From the NCBI GenBank assembly GCA_009809945.1, contig WTPW01000010.1, positions 1,040,590 to 1,104,589 of the forward strand: 64,000 nt of DNA, written 5' to 3'. The stretch is from Gigaspora margarita. Taxonomy: Eukaryota > Glomeromycota > Glomeromycetes > Diversisporales > Gigasporaceae. Positions 10,666 through 21,397 of the stretch are shown in pieces. Every line of letters begins with the position of its first letter. The first letter of the stretch is position 1. Under the pieces are notes generated by a model. That model searched no databases, was not told the DNA's origin, and saw nothing but the letters and a program-made list of their open reading frames with translations. The translations under genes were made by a program, and so were the position numbers.

Positions 10666-10990
10666 CAGCAACTCAAATCACAAGATGATCGACCCTTTTT
10701 TTGAAACATAGCTTCTGCAAAGTTAATCTAACTATTTTATACATGGCATTGTACAGAATCACCATTTATTTTATTTATTTTTCAGGTGCATCATCGCACA
10801 TGTTAAAAAAACACTAGACGAAACCAATTTAAATTCCTACGAGAACCGACACACTTTACAGCTAGTAAAAATTTTTATTGATATATCTACATATTATATA
10901 ACACAATTTACAAAAATTCACGCACTTTTACCAAGAAAAAAAATCATATTTCCCGCAAACCAAAGATCAAGAGAGGCGGAATTCTGATTA
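10666..10990. other. Spacer downstream of the minus-strand gene
   Basis: Unique sequence with no repeat seen elsewhere in the window; it probably holds the 3' untranslated region and terminator of the minus-strand gene ending near 10992-11096. Confidence 0.4.
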
Positions 10991-10991
10991 A

Positions 10992-11542
10992 TTACTCTTG
11001 ATCATCTGGCTCAATGTAATTAATAAGAACATTAATTGTTTTCGAAATAGAAGGCGTCACTGGTCTTGACTTGGTTGGTGTTGTTGAACGTGATTTTAGG
11101 TGAGGGAATGCTCTCGGAATTTTTGATGAAGTCCTAGCTCCCGAGGCAGTTCCAACTCCTGAATAAGTTTTAGATCTTGATAATACTCCAAAACTGAAGT
11201 TGCTCTTGGAATCCTTGATTGTTGTGATCTTCCCACCACATGTTAGTCATGTTGCTAGAAAAAAAAATAAGTATTTTTAATCTGAAATATTAGCATTTTT
11301 TCGTGAGGAGGAGCGTGAGCCTGAGGAAATAAATACCTGGTTCTTCCAAAATTCTGTGAAGAACTCTTCGTAATATTTTTCTCCAAGGCTCCTCTTATTT
11401 TTAGTCCCTTCCCTATAGGCTTTGGTCGTCTAATGAGGCTAGATTCAGTTAAAACTAATCAAAGGTGCGAGATGTTTGTTGAAACTACCAGTTCATACTT
11501 GCATAAACTTAAAACTTTAAATGCTCTGTGATCGTTATACAT
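10992..11542 (-). CDS. Small three-exon gene, hypothetical protein
   Basis: Proposed exons are 11542-11499, 11438-11337 and 11228-11096 (92 aa), joined in consistent phases. Intron 1 (60 bp) starts GTATGA and ends CTAG after a TTTTAAC branch-like site; intron 2 starts GTATTT and ends AAG after CTAAC. The product begins MYNDHRAFKVLSL, is basic and rich in S, R and T, and has SRIPRATS. In another frame of the same last exon, running to a stop at 10992, the translation is KIPRAFPHLKSRSTTPTKSR and ends INYIEPDDQE. That tail looks at least as protein-like, so a frameshift, another acceptor (CTAG at 11257) or decay is possible. I recognise no domain. It is divergent from the gene at 12799. Confidence 0.45.
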
Positions 11543-12240
11543 AGATTAAATTCAGTCATATTTATTATTTTTCATCATCTAAACGATATAAAAATTAAAA
11601 AAAAATCTTGAATACATTTATATGTATTTTTAAATTTGATCACTTATTATTCCGATGTGCACACACCCTAGTTAAAAAAGATAAATCTCAAATGAATTAC
11701 TTCGTTGTATAAATTCCATCATTTGCATATTTGATTTTGAAATATTATTGTAAAAAGATATAACTTGACCTATTTTTCCATCGTCGATACCGTTAAGAAA
11801 GAGATAAATTTTTTGGGTCCTTTCTTTTTGTTTATAACAAGTATTATCTGTACATATCAGATATTAATCTCTGAGTTCATCACCTCAACCGAGTGCACAT
11901 ATATTATAAAATAAAATTATTTGTGTTAGTGCGAAAGTTAAAGTATATAATATAAAAATAATTAATGTAAATGATATCACCTCTCTGAAACCCAAATACA
12001 TATTGATATAGAGACGGAAGCGATTTTACTGGACACTTTCAATCGGATAATATTTCGATTTCTTGTAAATTCTCTGATGATAAAGAAAAATTCGAAATTA
12101 TGTAATAAACTTACATTATCTGGCTTCTTCCAAACAAAACTTCTTTAATGTGCAATATCGACTCATCCAACTTAATTACCGCTCTTTCCACCTTATACTT
12201 ATTAAGCATTTTTTTTAAGTGAAAGCTAGTTCTCAAAAAA
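11543..12240. other. Intergenic region between divergent genes
   Basis: About 700 bp of AT-rich unique sequence upstream of both the minus-strand gene and, beyond the 126-bp repeat, the plus-strand gene. Promoters probably lie here and in 12450-12798, but no motif stands out. Confidence 0.4.
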
Positions 12241-12242
12241 CG

Positions 12243-12450
12243 CACAAATCTGCTGGGGACGGACCCACGGACAGCGGGTCAAAAGACGAACTGCCTGCAG
12301 TTTGCATAGACACGGAGTCCTGCATTAGTTGAGTATAGCGAGAAACTGTTTTAACCAGTACATGAACGCGCAAATCTGCTGGGGACGGACCCACGGACAG
12401 CGGGTCAAAAGACGAACTGCCTGCAGTTTGCATAGACACGGAGTCCTGCT
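12243..12450 (-). repeat. Two-copy GC-rich 126-bp direct repeat
   Basis: A 79-bp block is repeated without mismatch at 12245-12323 and 12371-12449, 126 bp apart. It is far richer in G+C than its surroundings. Because 126 is a multiple of three, a minus-strand frame (12233-12439) stays open through both units and repeats the peptide SVSMQTAGSSSFDPLSVGPS. Upstream of that frame there is no convincing start. It may be a coding-exon fragment duplicated here or a GC-rich minisatellite seed; the function is unknown. Confidence 0.8.
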
Positions 12451-12798
12451 TTCATGAACGAAATTTTTTTCTTCCATTAAAAAATTTTTTACAAAATATG
12501 TTGATCTTTAGATCACGCATTTGATTAATCGAAATACGACTAGGCTAATGCGTAGCATTATATGTCCGGAGCCCATCATATGATGTTCATCATATTACAC
12601 AAACGCGTTAGTATGCATATGTTGGGACAGACAAAAAATTTCCAAATTCTATTTCTGATAAGATTTACATTATATATATGCAAGTATATCAAAAAAGTAA
12701 ATTTTGTCAAGATTTTTACAATTGAAGCGCATCAGAAAGGTAATTTTTGTATCACTTTGCATAGAAATTAAGGGTCCGTCGCTACGTTCCGGCCAACA

Positions 12799-15095
12799 AT
12801 GAAAACTCAACCCTACAAAATTTACCTACCATATTTTAAGGAGTATAAATGCTCTTCTGCGACTGCATTCTTCCAGCATTACAATTTTAAGAGCAGTGAA
12901 AAAGCGACTGCTCACCATATATTAAGTAAATGCTTAAAGCACTTGTCCTTGTGCTCTAATACAGAACTGCAGGAAAAGGCCAAAAAAATAACGAAATCTC
13001 TAGAGTTATGCTTGGTGGAATTGTATCTATAGTCATCCGTGAACTTCCAATTAATACGCGCCTCTTTTCCTGACAGAACAAAAAAAATATTACTTATTTC
13101 TGGACATCCAAAAAGCGGGAAGAAAAGATGAATAATTTGAATGAAAGACAGAAGATTGCAAACAAGAAGATTGAGGTGTATGATACCGAACAACATGCAA
13201 CAGCGAAAGAATTAGTGTACCAACAGGATAATAACATTCGCGAAAATTTTAATGCCAAGGTTTTAGCAGAGCCCTCTACCCCATCTCGTAAACGAAGGTC
13301 AGAAAACTTTGAATATGATAAGCTAGATAAGTCAGATAAGGTATATCACTATTTAGGTGGATCAAAGGCTGAATAATTTCTTCTAACATTTTTAAGGATT
13401 TTAAGTTGCGTCTCATAGAATATCTATCTGAAAGCGAACTTGAGGACGATAAAAATGAAGAAGAAGAAACTTCAGACGAAGAAGATGTTATCGATTTTAG
13501 TGCAACTTCATTCGAGCAATTTACAGAATCAAGTAAAGGTGAAGGAGGGTGGATGTTAAAGAATGGTGAAAGGGTTAGAGGTGTTCTCATTCGTATGACG
13601 TCAAAAGCTATCGTGCAAGCCAATGAACTGCAATCAAAAAAGAAAAAATTAGATGCAGCGATTTTAAGCACCATTCGGTATATAATTTCTTGCATATTCT
13701 TTATTGGTGCAATACTAATCTTTGGTAATCACTTATGTAGGCTCGGGCTTTCCTCAATTGTTGATCTCTCTTCGGAATTTTCAGGTGGTATGTACTCATG
13801 GTTTGGAGACGAATGGCTAGATCTTAAAGCAAAGGCGCTAACGGATATAAACATCAAGCCAAAAATGTTCGAAGGTGTAATCAAAAGTGACATCGAAAAA
13901 ATAGAGGAGGTATGTAAATGATCTATTGATCGGATGTTTATTATGGATGCTTTATTGAACCTTTTTCAATATTCAGCTTTGCGATGAATATAAATACTGG
14001 GAAGCAAGAGATTTCGTGTATGAAAAATTAAGGGGACGCCCAGATCGAAATGAAACTTTTCATCGACAAGTCATGAAAATTTATTTTTTTATGTATGTAA
14101 CTATGCATCTTTATGCAATTATTTTCACAACGCTTGTCGAACTAATTTTTAATTTTTATAATTAGTATAGAAATGTTTCTTGTAGATCCCTATGTTTTTG
14201 TAGATAGGGAAGGGAATAAACAAAATTTAACGGAAATTGAATTTGCGCTCAAAGTTGCGGGTCCAGTATTTGATATAATATTTTCTGACGTTCAACACCT
14301 TGTTCAGCTCAAATGGTAAGTATCCTTTTTTTCCTGGAATGAATATCAATTATTATTCTGATTGTAAATATTTACAGGGGAGAAACAGTTTCAAAAGCGA
14401 CGACAGTAGGAAGAAAAATCGATTTACAAATTATATATCGAGGAAAAAATCAAGGAAAAAACGTGGAGCTCAGTCATTCTGAGTGCGCGCGTAGAACAAA
14501 TCCTACCAAGATTATCAATGATCGTAGCAAATGTTTGAGAACCAACAAATCTGTTCTTGATCAATTTCTCTCACATGATCTATCCGATGAAATAATCAAA
14601 AACTCTGCAGTCATCGGGTTGCAATTAGCAGGTAAGGCTTTTAATACATGTATTATGCATTGTATTATACTCATAGTGATGTTCTATTCTATTGTGTTTA
14701 GCTTTGTATGGTCAAATAATTGGTATCGACTTATTAGATGAGGGGTTATATTTCGGTTTTGAAGGACCAACATTAAGGTTTCCTACTCAAATTAATGATA
14801 TTACCGTTCTGAAACAAGCTTTGGAAGTATTATATTTTTTTAAAGTAAGAGACTGGATTTTTGGTGTAGATTGTTGATGGATATTTATTAACCACTTGAA
14901 ATATAGGAAAACATTGTTCACAAGGCTGAAGCATTATCATGTCTTAACAAGGATTCAGACCCATTCAGCAATATTTTTCACACTGAGAGAATTTCGAAAC
15001 CTCATCATTATAAAGCGGATTTCATTAAATCAACTTATTTCACTCCACAAAAAAACAAAAAAAATGAAATCAAATTGTTATCATCCAATCAATAG
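12799..15095 (+). CDS. Nine-exon conserved hypothetical protein, possible PD-(D/E)XK-like domain
   Basis: Exons 12799-13014, 13077-13340, 13397-13677, 13741-13909, 13977-14092, 14166-14315, 14378-14631, 14702-14844 and 14907-15095 join to 593 codons plus stop with every phase matching. The introns are 56-73 bp. Donors are GTATAT, GTATGT, GTAAGT, GTAAGG and GTAAGA; the first, GTGGAA, is weak, so exon 1 is least sure. Residues 1-72 have C18, H27, H39/H40 and C45, possibly zinc-binding. SRKRR (142-146) may be a nuclear signal. Residues 165-193 are strongly acidic. The C-terminal half is the conserved core: GRKIDLQIIY with D414, then VELSHSE with E429/E434, then NDRSKCLRTNKSVLDQF and GIDLLDEGLYFGFEGP. 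The D...E spacing hints at a nuclease-like fold, but no catalytic Lys is certain. I associate the core with a family expanded in Mucoromycota (memory, not searched). Confidence 0.85.
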
Positions 15096-15643
15096 AATTG
15101 CCACATTTATATATTGTAATTATAAATGATATTAATGCATTATATATTGAAAAAGTGCGGATATTAAAAACGTCACTCTCCCGTGATTTTGAAAGAACAT
15201 ATCGTTTTAGAAAATGCTTATTTGTCCACGAGTTTTAGGACCTTTATTTTCGACATCATTAAGCAAATCTACCACTCTTTCTGTAGTTGTCACCTTACAC
15301 AATGTCACAACTGAATCACGGTTTAACCATCCTTTTTTGCCCCATTTGAGTAAAATTAAATATTTGTACTCACAAAAGAGTTTTGGTTATTTGGCCAAAA
15401 GAGTTTTGGGCAGTAGTGTTCCGCATGGATCGGATCAGACAGATATTTTTAGAGATCCCGGTTCCGATACGAAACTGGATCGAATCCATGTCAAGATTCG
15501 GATCTGAATAAGAAAGATCTGGATCCAGATGGTGACCTGTCGCCATGACAATCAAGAGCATTTATACTTTTTTTTTTAAGTTTTTTTTTATATTTTTTTT
15601 ATTTATTTTTCATTTTTTTTATAAGTTTTTTATTCAAGTTTAC

Positions 15644-15890
15644 TAAAATGCACCTATGGTGTTGAACACCATAAGTGCTATTTCTTAAAAACTTACTAAG
15701 TAAATGGGAACAGTACTTTAAGTAAAAATATTCCAGGACACCTGAAAACCTCACAGAAACTGAAATCAGGACCTTATATCTAATGTACATTATATTATAT
15801 AAAACTCCTCTTTATCCTAAAGATGCACCCTAACTCTAAATTTTATTAATAAAAATTATATATGGTGTTCAACACCATAGGTGCATTTTA
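15644..15890. mobile_element. 247-bp MITE with perfect 30-bp TIRs
   Basis: The TIRs start TAAAATGCACCTATGGTGTT and are perfect over 30 bp. Each TIR also contains its own palindrome, TATGGTGTT-GAACACCATA, so each end can fold alone. There is no ORF and no clear TSD. It is nested in the 15411-17003 element. Confidence 0.8.
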
Positions 15891-16059
15891 TAATTATTGT
15901 TTTTATTTATTTTAATAATTTTTTTTTAGTAGGATGAAAATGACAAGAAAAATGATGAATAAAGCAGAAGAAAATGGGAATAAAGCAGAAAAAAATGGGG
16001 CAAAAACAGAACAAAAATTGTGACAAAAACAATAAAAAAAAGCATGAAACAGAAGATGA

Positions 16060-16460
16060 AAATGACAAAGTGACACACTTACATAAAGAACCCATAAAGA
16101 ACTTACTAAAGAACCCACCAAAATCAATGAAGAATTTACTGGAAGCATCACCTTAAATGATGAACTTACATAAAAGCCATGAAGAATTCACTATTATTTC
16201 TCTGAAAACAACTAAGTTGCTAAAGAACCCACCAAAAACAACTGGAATATAACAAATTTATGTAAGAACACAAAAAGAATTCACCAAAAATCAATAAAGA
16301 ACCCACAATGAACTTACTAAAAAATTCACCAAAAAATGTCAAAAAATTTGCTAAAGAACCAGCCAAAAACAGCAAATGGCTTACTGAAAAAACCTGCCAA
16401 AAATGACAAACTTGCTAAAAGAACCCACCGAAAAATGACAAGCAGAACTTACTAGAAGAT
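16060..16460. repeat. Degenerate satellite of AAGAACCCACCAAAAA units
   Basis: Variants of AAAGAACTTACTAAAGAACC, AAGAATTCACC and AACCCACCAAAAATCAATG recur about every 20-40 bp on the plus strand with substitutions and indels. It looks like an old simple satellite. An open frame at 15974-16156 across its left edge is low-complexity K/N and is not taken as a gene. Confidence 0.6.
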
Positions 16461-17003
16461 TCACAGAAATGCATGTGTAAGATACCAAAATATGAGAACT
16501 TCAAAAATCTCCCAAGTTACCAAAAGATCAAGGAATCCATGACTTCATGACAGTTTCAAGGCTCTAATGATGGCTCTAATAATGATTTTGTTAAGGCTCC
16601 AGCAATGACCTTTAATAATAACTAAAAAAATATTAACTTTAGTAAAAAAAAAAAAAAACAAAAAAAAAACTATCTAAAATTTAAAATTTATTATAATGTT
16701 TCTTTTCTCTTTCTATTATAATTGTTAATTATTAGAGATTAGAAGGCTTAAAAAACTTCTAAAAAACTTAGCAGTTTTAGACAACTTAGAAGATTTAGAA
16801 AACTTAATCTTAAAGAAAAAAAAGCATTCAAAGTTTACTAGAGTAAGCTAATTAGAATGAACAGATCCAAATGGATTTACCGGATCAGATCCCAATATGA
16901 ATCTGGATTCAGTAGTACTTATAAATCATGGATTCAGATCTGATCCAAACACTGGATCTGGATCAGATTTGGGTCCTTGGATCAGATTTGTAAAACACTA
17001 TTG

Positions 17004-17680
17004 GACAGAATATTAATATAAATTTAGTTTTAGAATTTTGGTATAGTTTCAGAATTTTGGCAGAATTTTAGCATTTTGGCAAGTATAGTGGACATTTGAT
17101 TTGATTGGCTTGAAGATTACTGGGTTATACAATATAAAAAAAAAATTTTAAAGTAACCCTTACTATAAAAAACCACATTATCAATTAACAATTTGTAGTT
17201 TTACATATTAAAATTTTTTTAAACCATATAATAGTATTTTTCAACACTTCATATGTCTTCTGTAAAAAAAATTAGTATAGATCAAATATGATAATATGGT
17301 ATGTAACAAATGAGTTAATTAGCTAATAATCATTATTGATAGTTATATAAACTTATTTATTCTAGCGAAAAAACTAAAGTTTCTAGTACTGTGGGTATAA
17401 ATTACAAAGATTAATAGGTATAACCTTTTAGCTTTAAAACTATTTGAGTTTTTGTACATTTAGTACAATACCATGTTAGCACCAAGGATAAATATCTTTA
17501 TATCATGAGCTGTTGGATTCAAAAGTGTCTACCTTTCTTTAAAGGTTTGATTATTTATTATTTTTTTTAGTATATGCATTATTTTATAAAATCAAATATT
17601 AAAATATTTATACAAAATTTTAAACTTTAGTAAACTAAGAATATTAAATTTATCAAAAACAAAAATAACTTTGAATAGCC
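17004..17680. other. AT-rich spacer
   Basis: It contains two direct repeats of GAATTTTGGTATAGTTTCAG near 17030-17085, related to sequence near 22510. No gene is recognised. Confidence 0.4.
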
Positions 17681-17689
17681 TGTATACTC

Positions 17690-18055
17690 CTTTTGCAAAC
17701 TGTGCTTTTGCATCTCCATATCATATGACAAAGATTTAGCAACACATATTGACTAGGTTACAAGCCTAAAATTAGATGCAATGTTCCTCAATTATTTTGA
17801 ATCTGATAAATAAATGCTTAGATGCAGAACCTAAAGACAGACCAACTGCTGAAAAATTAGCAAATATTCTGAATCATTTTTTGCAAGATTTGGAAAATGA
17901 AGCAACTGAATTATATAAGCAAGTTAAAGATTTGACACAAATTTTCTAATATATAATCAAGTCAAATTGACACAATTCAAATACCACAAGCTATTTATAC
18001 AAGTGGATTTTTGAATCTTTTAAAACTCTCTAAGCCAGGTAACAACCCATTTTTT
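17690..18055 (+). pseudogene. Protein kinase C-terminal fragment (pseudogene)
   Basis: The translation at 17800-17950 gives INKCLDAEPKDRPTAEKLA, the CW..xP..RPT motif of kinase subdomain XI, followed by NHFLQDLENEATELYKQVKD. A tail in a shifted frame, QIPQAIYTSGFLNLLKL, matches the C-terminus common after kinase domains in Rhizophagus Tyr-kinase-like proteins. The upstream lobe survives only as PPFANCAFASPYHMTKI with stops. N-lobe, HRD and DFG motifs are absent. It is a 3' fragment of a member of a large kinase family. Confidence 0.8.
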
Positions 18056-18059
18056 TAAA

Positions 18060-19490
18060 ATGCTAGAAATATGTTATTGTAAAAATTTCTGAAACTGTCA
18101 TTAGCAGATTTTGACAAGTGTGAGAGATCAATCATTTTTATTTTTTTTTTATTTCGAACATGCTTTATCTTTTTGTTAATCAATCATTTTCATTTTTTTA
18201 TCCTTTTATTGATTAATTGTTCTAATTATTTTTTTATTCCAGTATTATCAGATTATGGCAAGTGTGAGACTTGAACAAATTTCAATAATATTACCATTCA
18301 ATATCTACTTATTACTATTTCAGTCTTTAGAAAATCTAGTCTAGGGTGATGCATAAGAACTCTTAATTAGAAAAGAATTCTAGTCATAGTTTCTTTCATA
18401 TACCTAATACAAGATTATCATCAAATGAAATGACTATTAAAAGGTTTTGCCCAGTTGACATTTCGGTAGCATGTAAAAAATTTGTTTATTAAAGCTTTTG
18501 AAGCAATGTTACTACCCAATTCTTCATATAATATCTATCTATTGTAACTATCGGTTGGAAAAGCAATCACAAATATCAGGTCCAATTTAGCTCTGATGGT
18601 TCACTTGGGTTTAATTTTATAACAATAGTGCATGGTTTATGATATCATGAGAATATATTAATCTAGGTTAGGGTTATCACTTAACTAGATCAATCTACAT
18701 GATTGATTTAAATAAGATATATATAATGTATTAATTAAGCATTAGGGGTAATTTATTATAATAACATTAATAAAGACTATACTAATACGATATAATGACA
18801 AAATAATAAAGAATACAATAAAACTAAACTACTACACTATGAGAAAACTAATTATTATTATAACTATATAATCAAGTTATCATAATTTGAGACATTGTCT
18901 AATCTAATCATAGTAGCAAGAACTCAGGCTTTAAATACTTTCTGAGCCATTAAGAACTACTGCACTATATTTATTACATTATTTGGTTTCCTCTTTTTTA
19001 TTTGAGAAACCTTATTATTTACTTACAATTTCATTTACAATATTGCTCACATATTTCACTCATAATATTGCTTGCAATTTTGCTTACAATATTGCTTGCA
19101 ATTTCCATAAACAGGAACCAACAATAACTAGTTCATGCAACAAACAATAAATCTGTATCTCCAAGCCTTTGCTACAACTTGGAACTTTGCAATTTGAAAT
19201 ATCTTGGATCACTGGAGTCTTCTGGTATTACAATTTGTTTTTAAGTCACAGTTTAAAATTTTAACTGTGACACTATATTGCAGAAAGCACAAAGCAAATT
19301 TTTCTTCTAATATTTAGTTTATAAATAATCATGATCTATTAATTACAAGTGCTGTATATAAAAGAGAAATTATGAATTTATTAGCGCAATATGAAGGATA
19401 AACTATTATTTATTAAATAAAAAGAATGAATACTTAGCTTGATGTTTTCTTCTATCTACATATAGATACAATCAACTTTCTAGTTTTGAT
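18060..19490. other. 1.4-kb AT-rich spacer
   Basis: No coding region is recognised. A short direct repeat of GCTTACAATATTGCTTGCAA lies near 19070-19105. The motif ATTTTGACAAGTGTGAGA recurs as ATTATGGCAAGTGTGAGA near 18110 and 18255, with copies of TTTTTATTTTTTTAT nearby. Confidence 0.4.
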
Positions 19491-19491
19491 A

Positions 19492-19700
19492 TAAAAAAAA
19501 GGATTAACATTTGCTTCTGTACATGACAGTTATTGGTCCTATGCATGTGATATGAAAACTATGAACAGTATTGTATATGAACAATTTTTTCAACTTCATA
19601 GTCAATCAATAATGGAAAAAGGTATAAAGTTCTAGTTAAGGTATTAAGAAAAGATTTAGAAAGGTTAAAATTAGAAACTATATTGTGAATTCAGAGCAAT
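19492..19700 (+). pseudogene. Phage-type (mitochondrial-like) RNA polymerase C-terminal fragment
   Basis: The frame gives KGLTFASVHDSYWSYACDMK followed by YEQFFQLHSQSIMEK. This is the conserved palm motif of T7-like single-subunit RNA polymerases, in which the Asp of VHDS is catalytic and REQFxxLHS is the family signature. After one frameshift YKVLVKVLRKDLERLKLET follows. Nothing upstream of the motif is recognisable, so it is an isolated fragment of roughly 65 residues. Source candidates are the nuclear RPO41-type gene or a mitochondrial-plasmid polymerase; the sequence shown cannot decide between them. Confidence 0.8.
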
Positions 19701-20333
19701 ACTCCCCTTATTTTTGTCTCCATCAACTATTCCTAAAGAACTACAGGAACTGTTGGTTTTGAATATAAAAAAGATTAACTAAATTAATATCTGATATATA
19801 AAGAGGTTCACCAGTGGTTCACTATAAAGAAAGTTGACCAATTGCTGACCGATTTGACTAATAATTATTAGATTTGTGATAAATGCAGTCCAGGATTTTG
19901 CTAGAATCACATGCTAACTAGCAAATCAAATTAACACTAATAATATGATAATATATGTGCGATATTTTTTATTTTTTATTTTTACTACTATATATTTACT
20001 CGTTTAAAAAATGATATATATGTTGCACAACCTGGAGTTGATATATCAACTAATTTTATTGATCAAAAATTAGCAGAAATATATAATATACAGACTTGGC
20101 TATTAGCTAAATAAGAATATATATGTTTTTAATTGAGAACCCAAATTGATTATATCAATTAATAATCTTTATGTGCACAAACTAGAGTAATAATTAATAC
20201 GAATGAAAAGATTTGAAGGACATCAGGTAAAGGGCATTATGCAATAACAAACAAATATTTATCTTCTTGGTTTGCGAACTTATTTGCTGATTCTAACTTT
20301 ACAAAATATTTATACTTACAGATACAATAGTAA
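19700..20333. other. AT-rich spacer
   Basis: No gene or repeat is recognised. Confidence 0.4.
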
Positions 20334-20335
20334 TA

Positions 20336-20693
20336 TGGGGTCTTTGCCTTGAAAATGACCCTACGGCACTATAAATTTTTTTTGAGTAAATCGTAAATAA
20401 AGATTGTATAACCAAAACAACCCAAACTTGATTTTTCACTAATTTAAAAATGATCTTCACAAAACTTTTTGTTATTGGATAAAATTAATGGTAAAATATT
20501 TATCCGCTATATCAATCATTTTCATTATATTCAATATCAAATTTTTGGACTTCCATAACTTATTTTAATTTTAAATTAATTAGTTATAAAACTTGCATGA
20601 AATGAACTTGGTGCTTCATAAATTAAGGCTTAATAAAAATCTCAATTTTGGTTTGGGAAACTTCGGAACCCTATTTTCAAGGCAAAGACCCCA
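20336..20693. mobile_element. 358-bp TA-flanked MITE
   Basis: TIRs of about 27 bp begin TGGGGTCTTTGCCTTGAAAA and are inverted at the right end (CAAGGCAAAGACCCCA). TA flanks both ends, as for Tc1/mariner-type targets. There is no ORF. An open frame at 20593 running out of the element into the minisatellite is not real. Confidence 0.87.
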
Positions 20694-20779
20694 TATGTAT
20701 TTATGTTCATTGTACTTACAAGCTAAATGTACAATATATAATCTGGTTAGAATGAAGCCTGATATGAATGTTAGGATAA

Positions 20780-21035
20780 AAGTTAGATAAGGTTTAAGGT
20801 AGAAATGTATATTAGGGTAAGAGTTAGAATAAAAATATATGTTAGAGTAAAGTTTAAGGCAGAAATATATGTTTGGATAAGAGTCAGAATGAAAATGTAT
20901 ATTATTAGAGTAAGAATTAAGATGAAAATGTGTGTTAGGATAAGGGTTAATATGAAAATATATATTAGAGTAAGGGTTAATATAGAATCATGTATTAGAG
21001 TAAGGTGTGGAAATGTTTGTTAGAGTAAAGGTTAG
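20780..21035 (+). repeat. 39-bp minisatellite (about 6 units)
   Basis: Units of the type AAAATATATGTTAGAGTAAG with GTTAGAAT or GTTAATAT linkers recur about every 39 bp with variation. The 13-residue period (IRVRVNMKIY) keeps a frame open but the peptide is simple K/R/V/I sequence. TTAGGGTAAG-like words occur but do not make a telomeric array. Confidence 0.75.
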
Positions 21036-21103
21036 TTATTCATCATATATAATTATCTAATGTAAATTTAAATTTTAATAATATATATATGATATTAAAA
21101 ATC

Positions 21104-21389
21104 CAGGGTTCCGCAATTTGATTTGATCTTCAAATATTTGAATCAAATATTTGATCAAATTCAAATTCAAATTTGACTATATTTAATTTGATCAAATTCA
21201 AATCTGACCAAATTTGATTTGATTTGACAAATATTTGATTTGATTTGAAAATTACTATTAAAAATTCAAATTCAAATCAAATTCAAATCCAAATATTTGA
21301 ATCAAATCAAATTCAAATCAGGGTCAATTTGATTTGATCAAATTCAAATTGACCCAATATTTGATTTGATTTGAATTTGAGGAACTCTA
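21104..21389 (+). mobile_element. hAT-type MITE, family hAT-I, copy 2
   Basis: A perfect 8-bp TSD, TAAAAATC, at 21096-21103 and 21390-21397. The ends are CAGGGTTCC and GGAACTCTA. Internally it is the same CAAATTTGATTTGA-word sequence as copy 1, over 95% alike by eye. This copy has the cleanest TSD of the four long copies and anchors the family as hAT. Confidence 0.95.
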
Positions 21390-21397
21390 TAAAAATC

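Larger units (their letters stand above)
15411..17003. mobile_element. hAT-like element of 1.6 kb rich in GGATCAGATC words
   Basis: The left end CAGTAGTGTTCCGCATGGAT and the inverse of the right end (CAATAGTGTTTTACAAATCT) form an imperfect TIR with subterminal GGATCAGATCTGGATCC-like words at both ends. The flanks do not show a clear TSD, so the limits are less certain. The inside has a MITE (15644-15890), a degenerate satellite (16060-16460) and poly-A/T tracts, but no coding region. Confidence 0.6.

Noticed and set aside
12233..12439. Minus-strand protein-coding gene over the 126-bp repeat
   Set aside because: The frame is open and in phase, but there is no upstream coding context or clear splice site; it is kept as a repeat with coding character only.
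12562..12771. ORF upstream of the nine-exon gene
   Set aside because: No protein-like composition, and no splice sites joining it to 12799.
16060..16460. CRISPR-like or centromeric array
   Set aside because: Units vary in length and sequence without constant spacers; the setting is a eukaryotic repeat.
20593..21023. Two ORFs with RVRV/KMKM repeats
   Set aside because: Peptides are translations of a 39-bp minisatellite and of a MITE edge.
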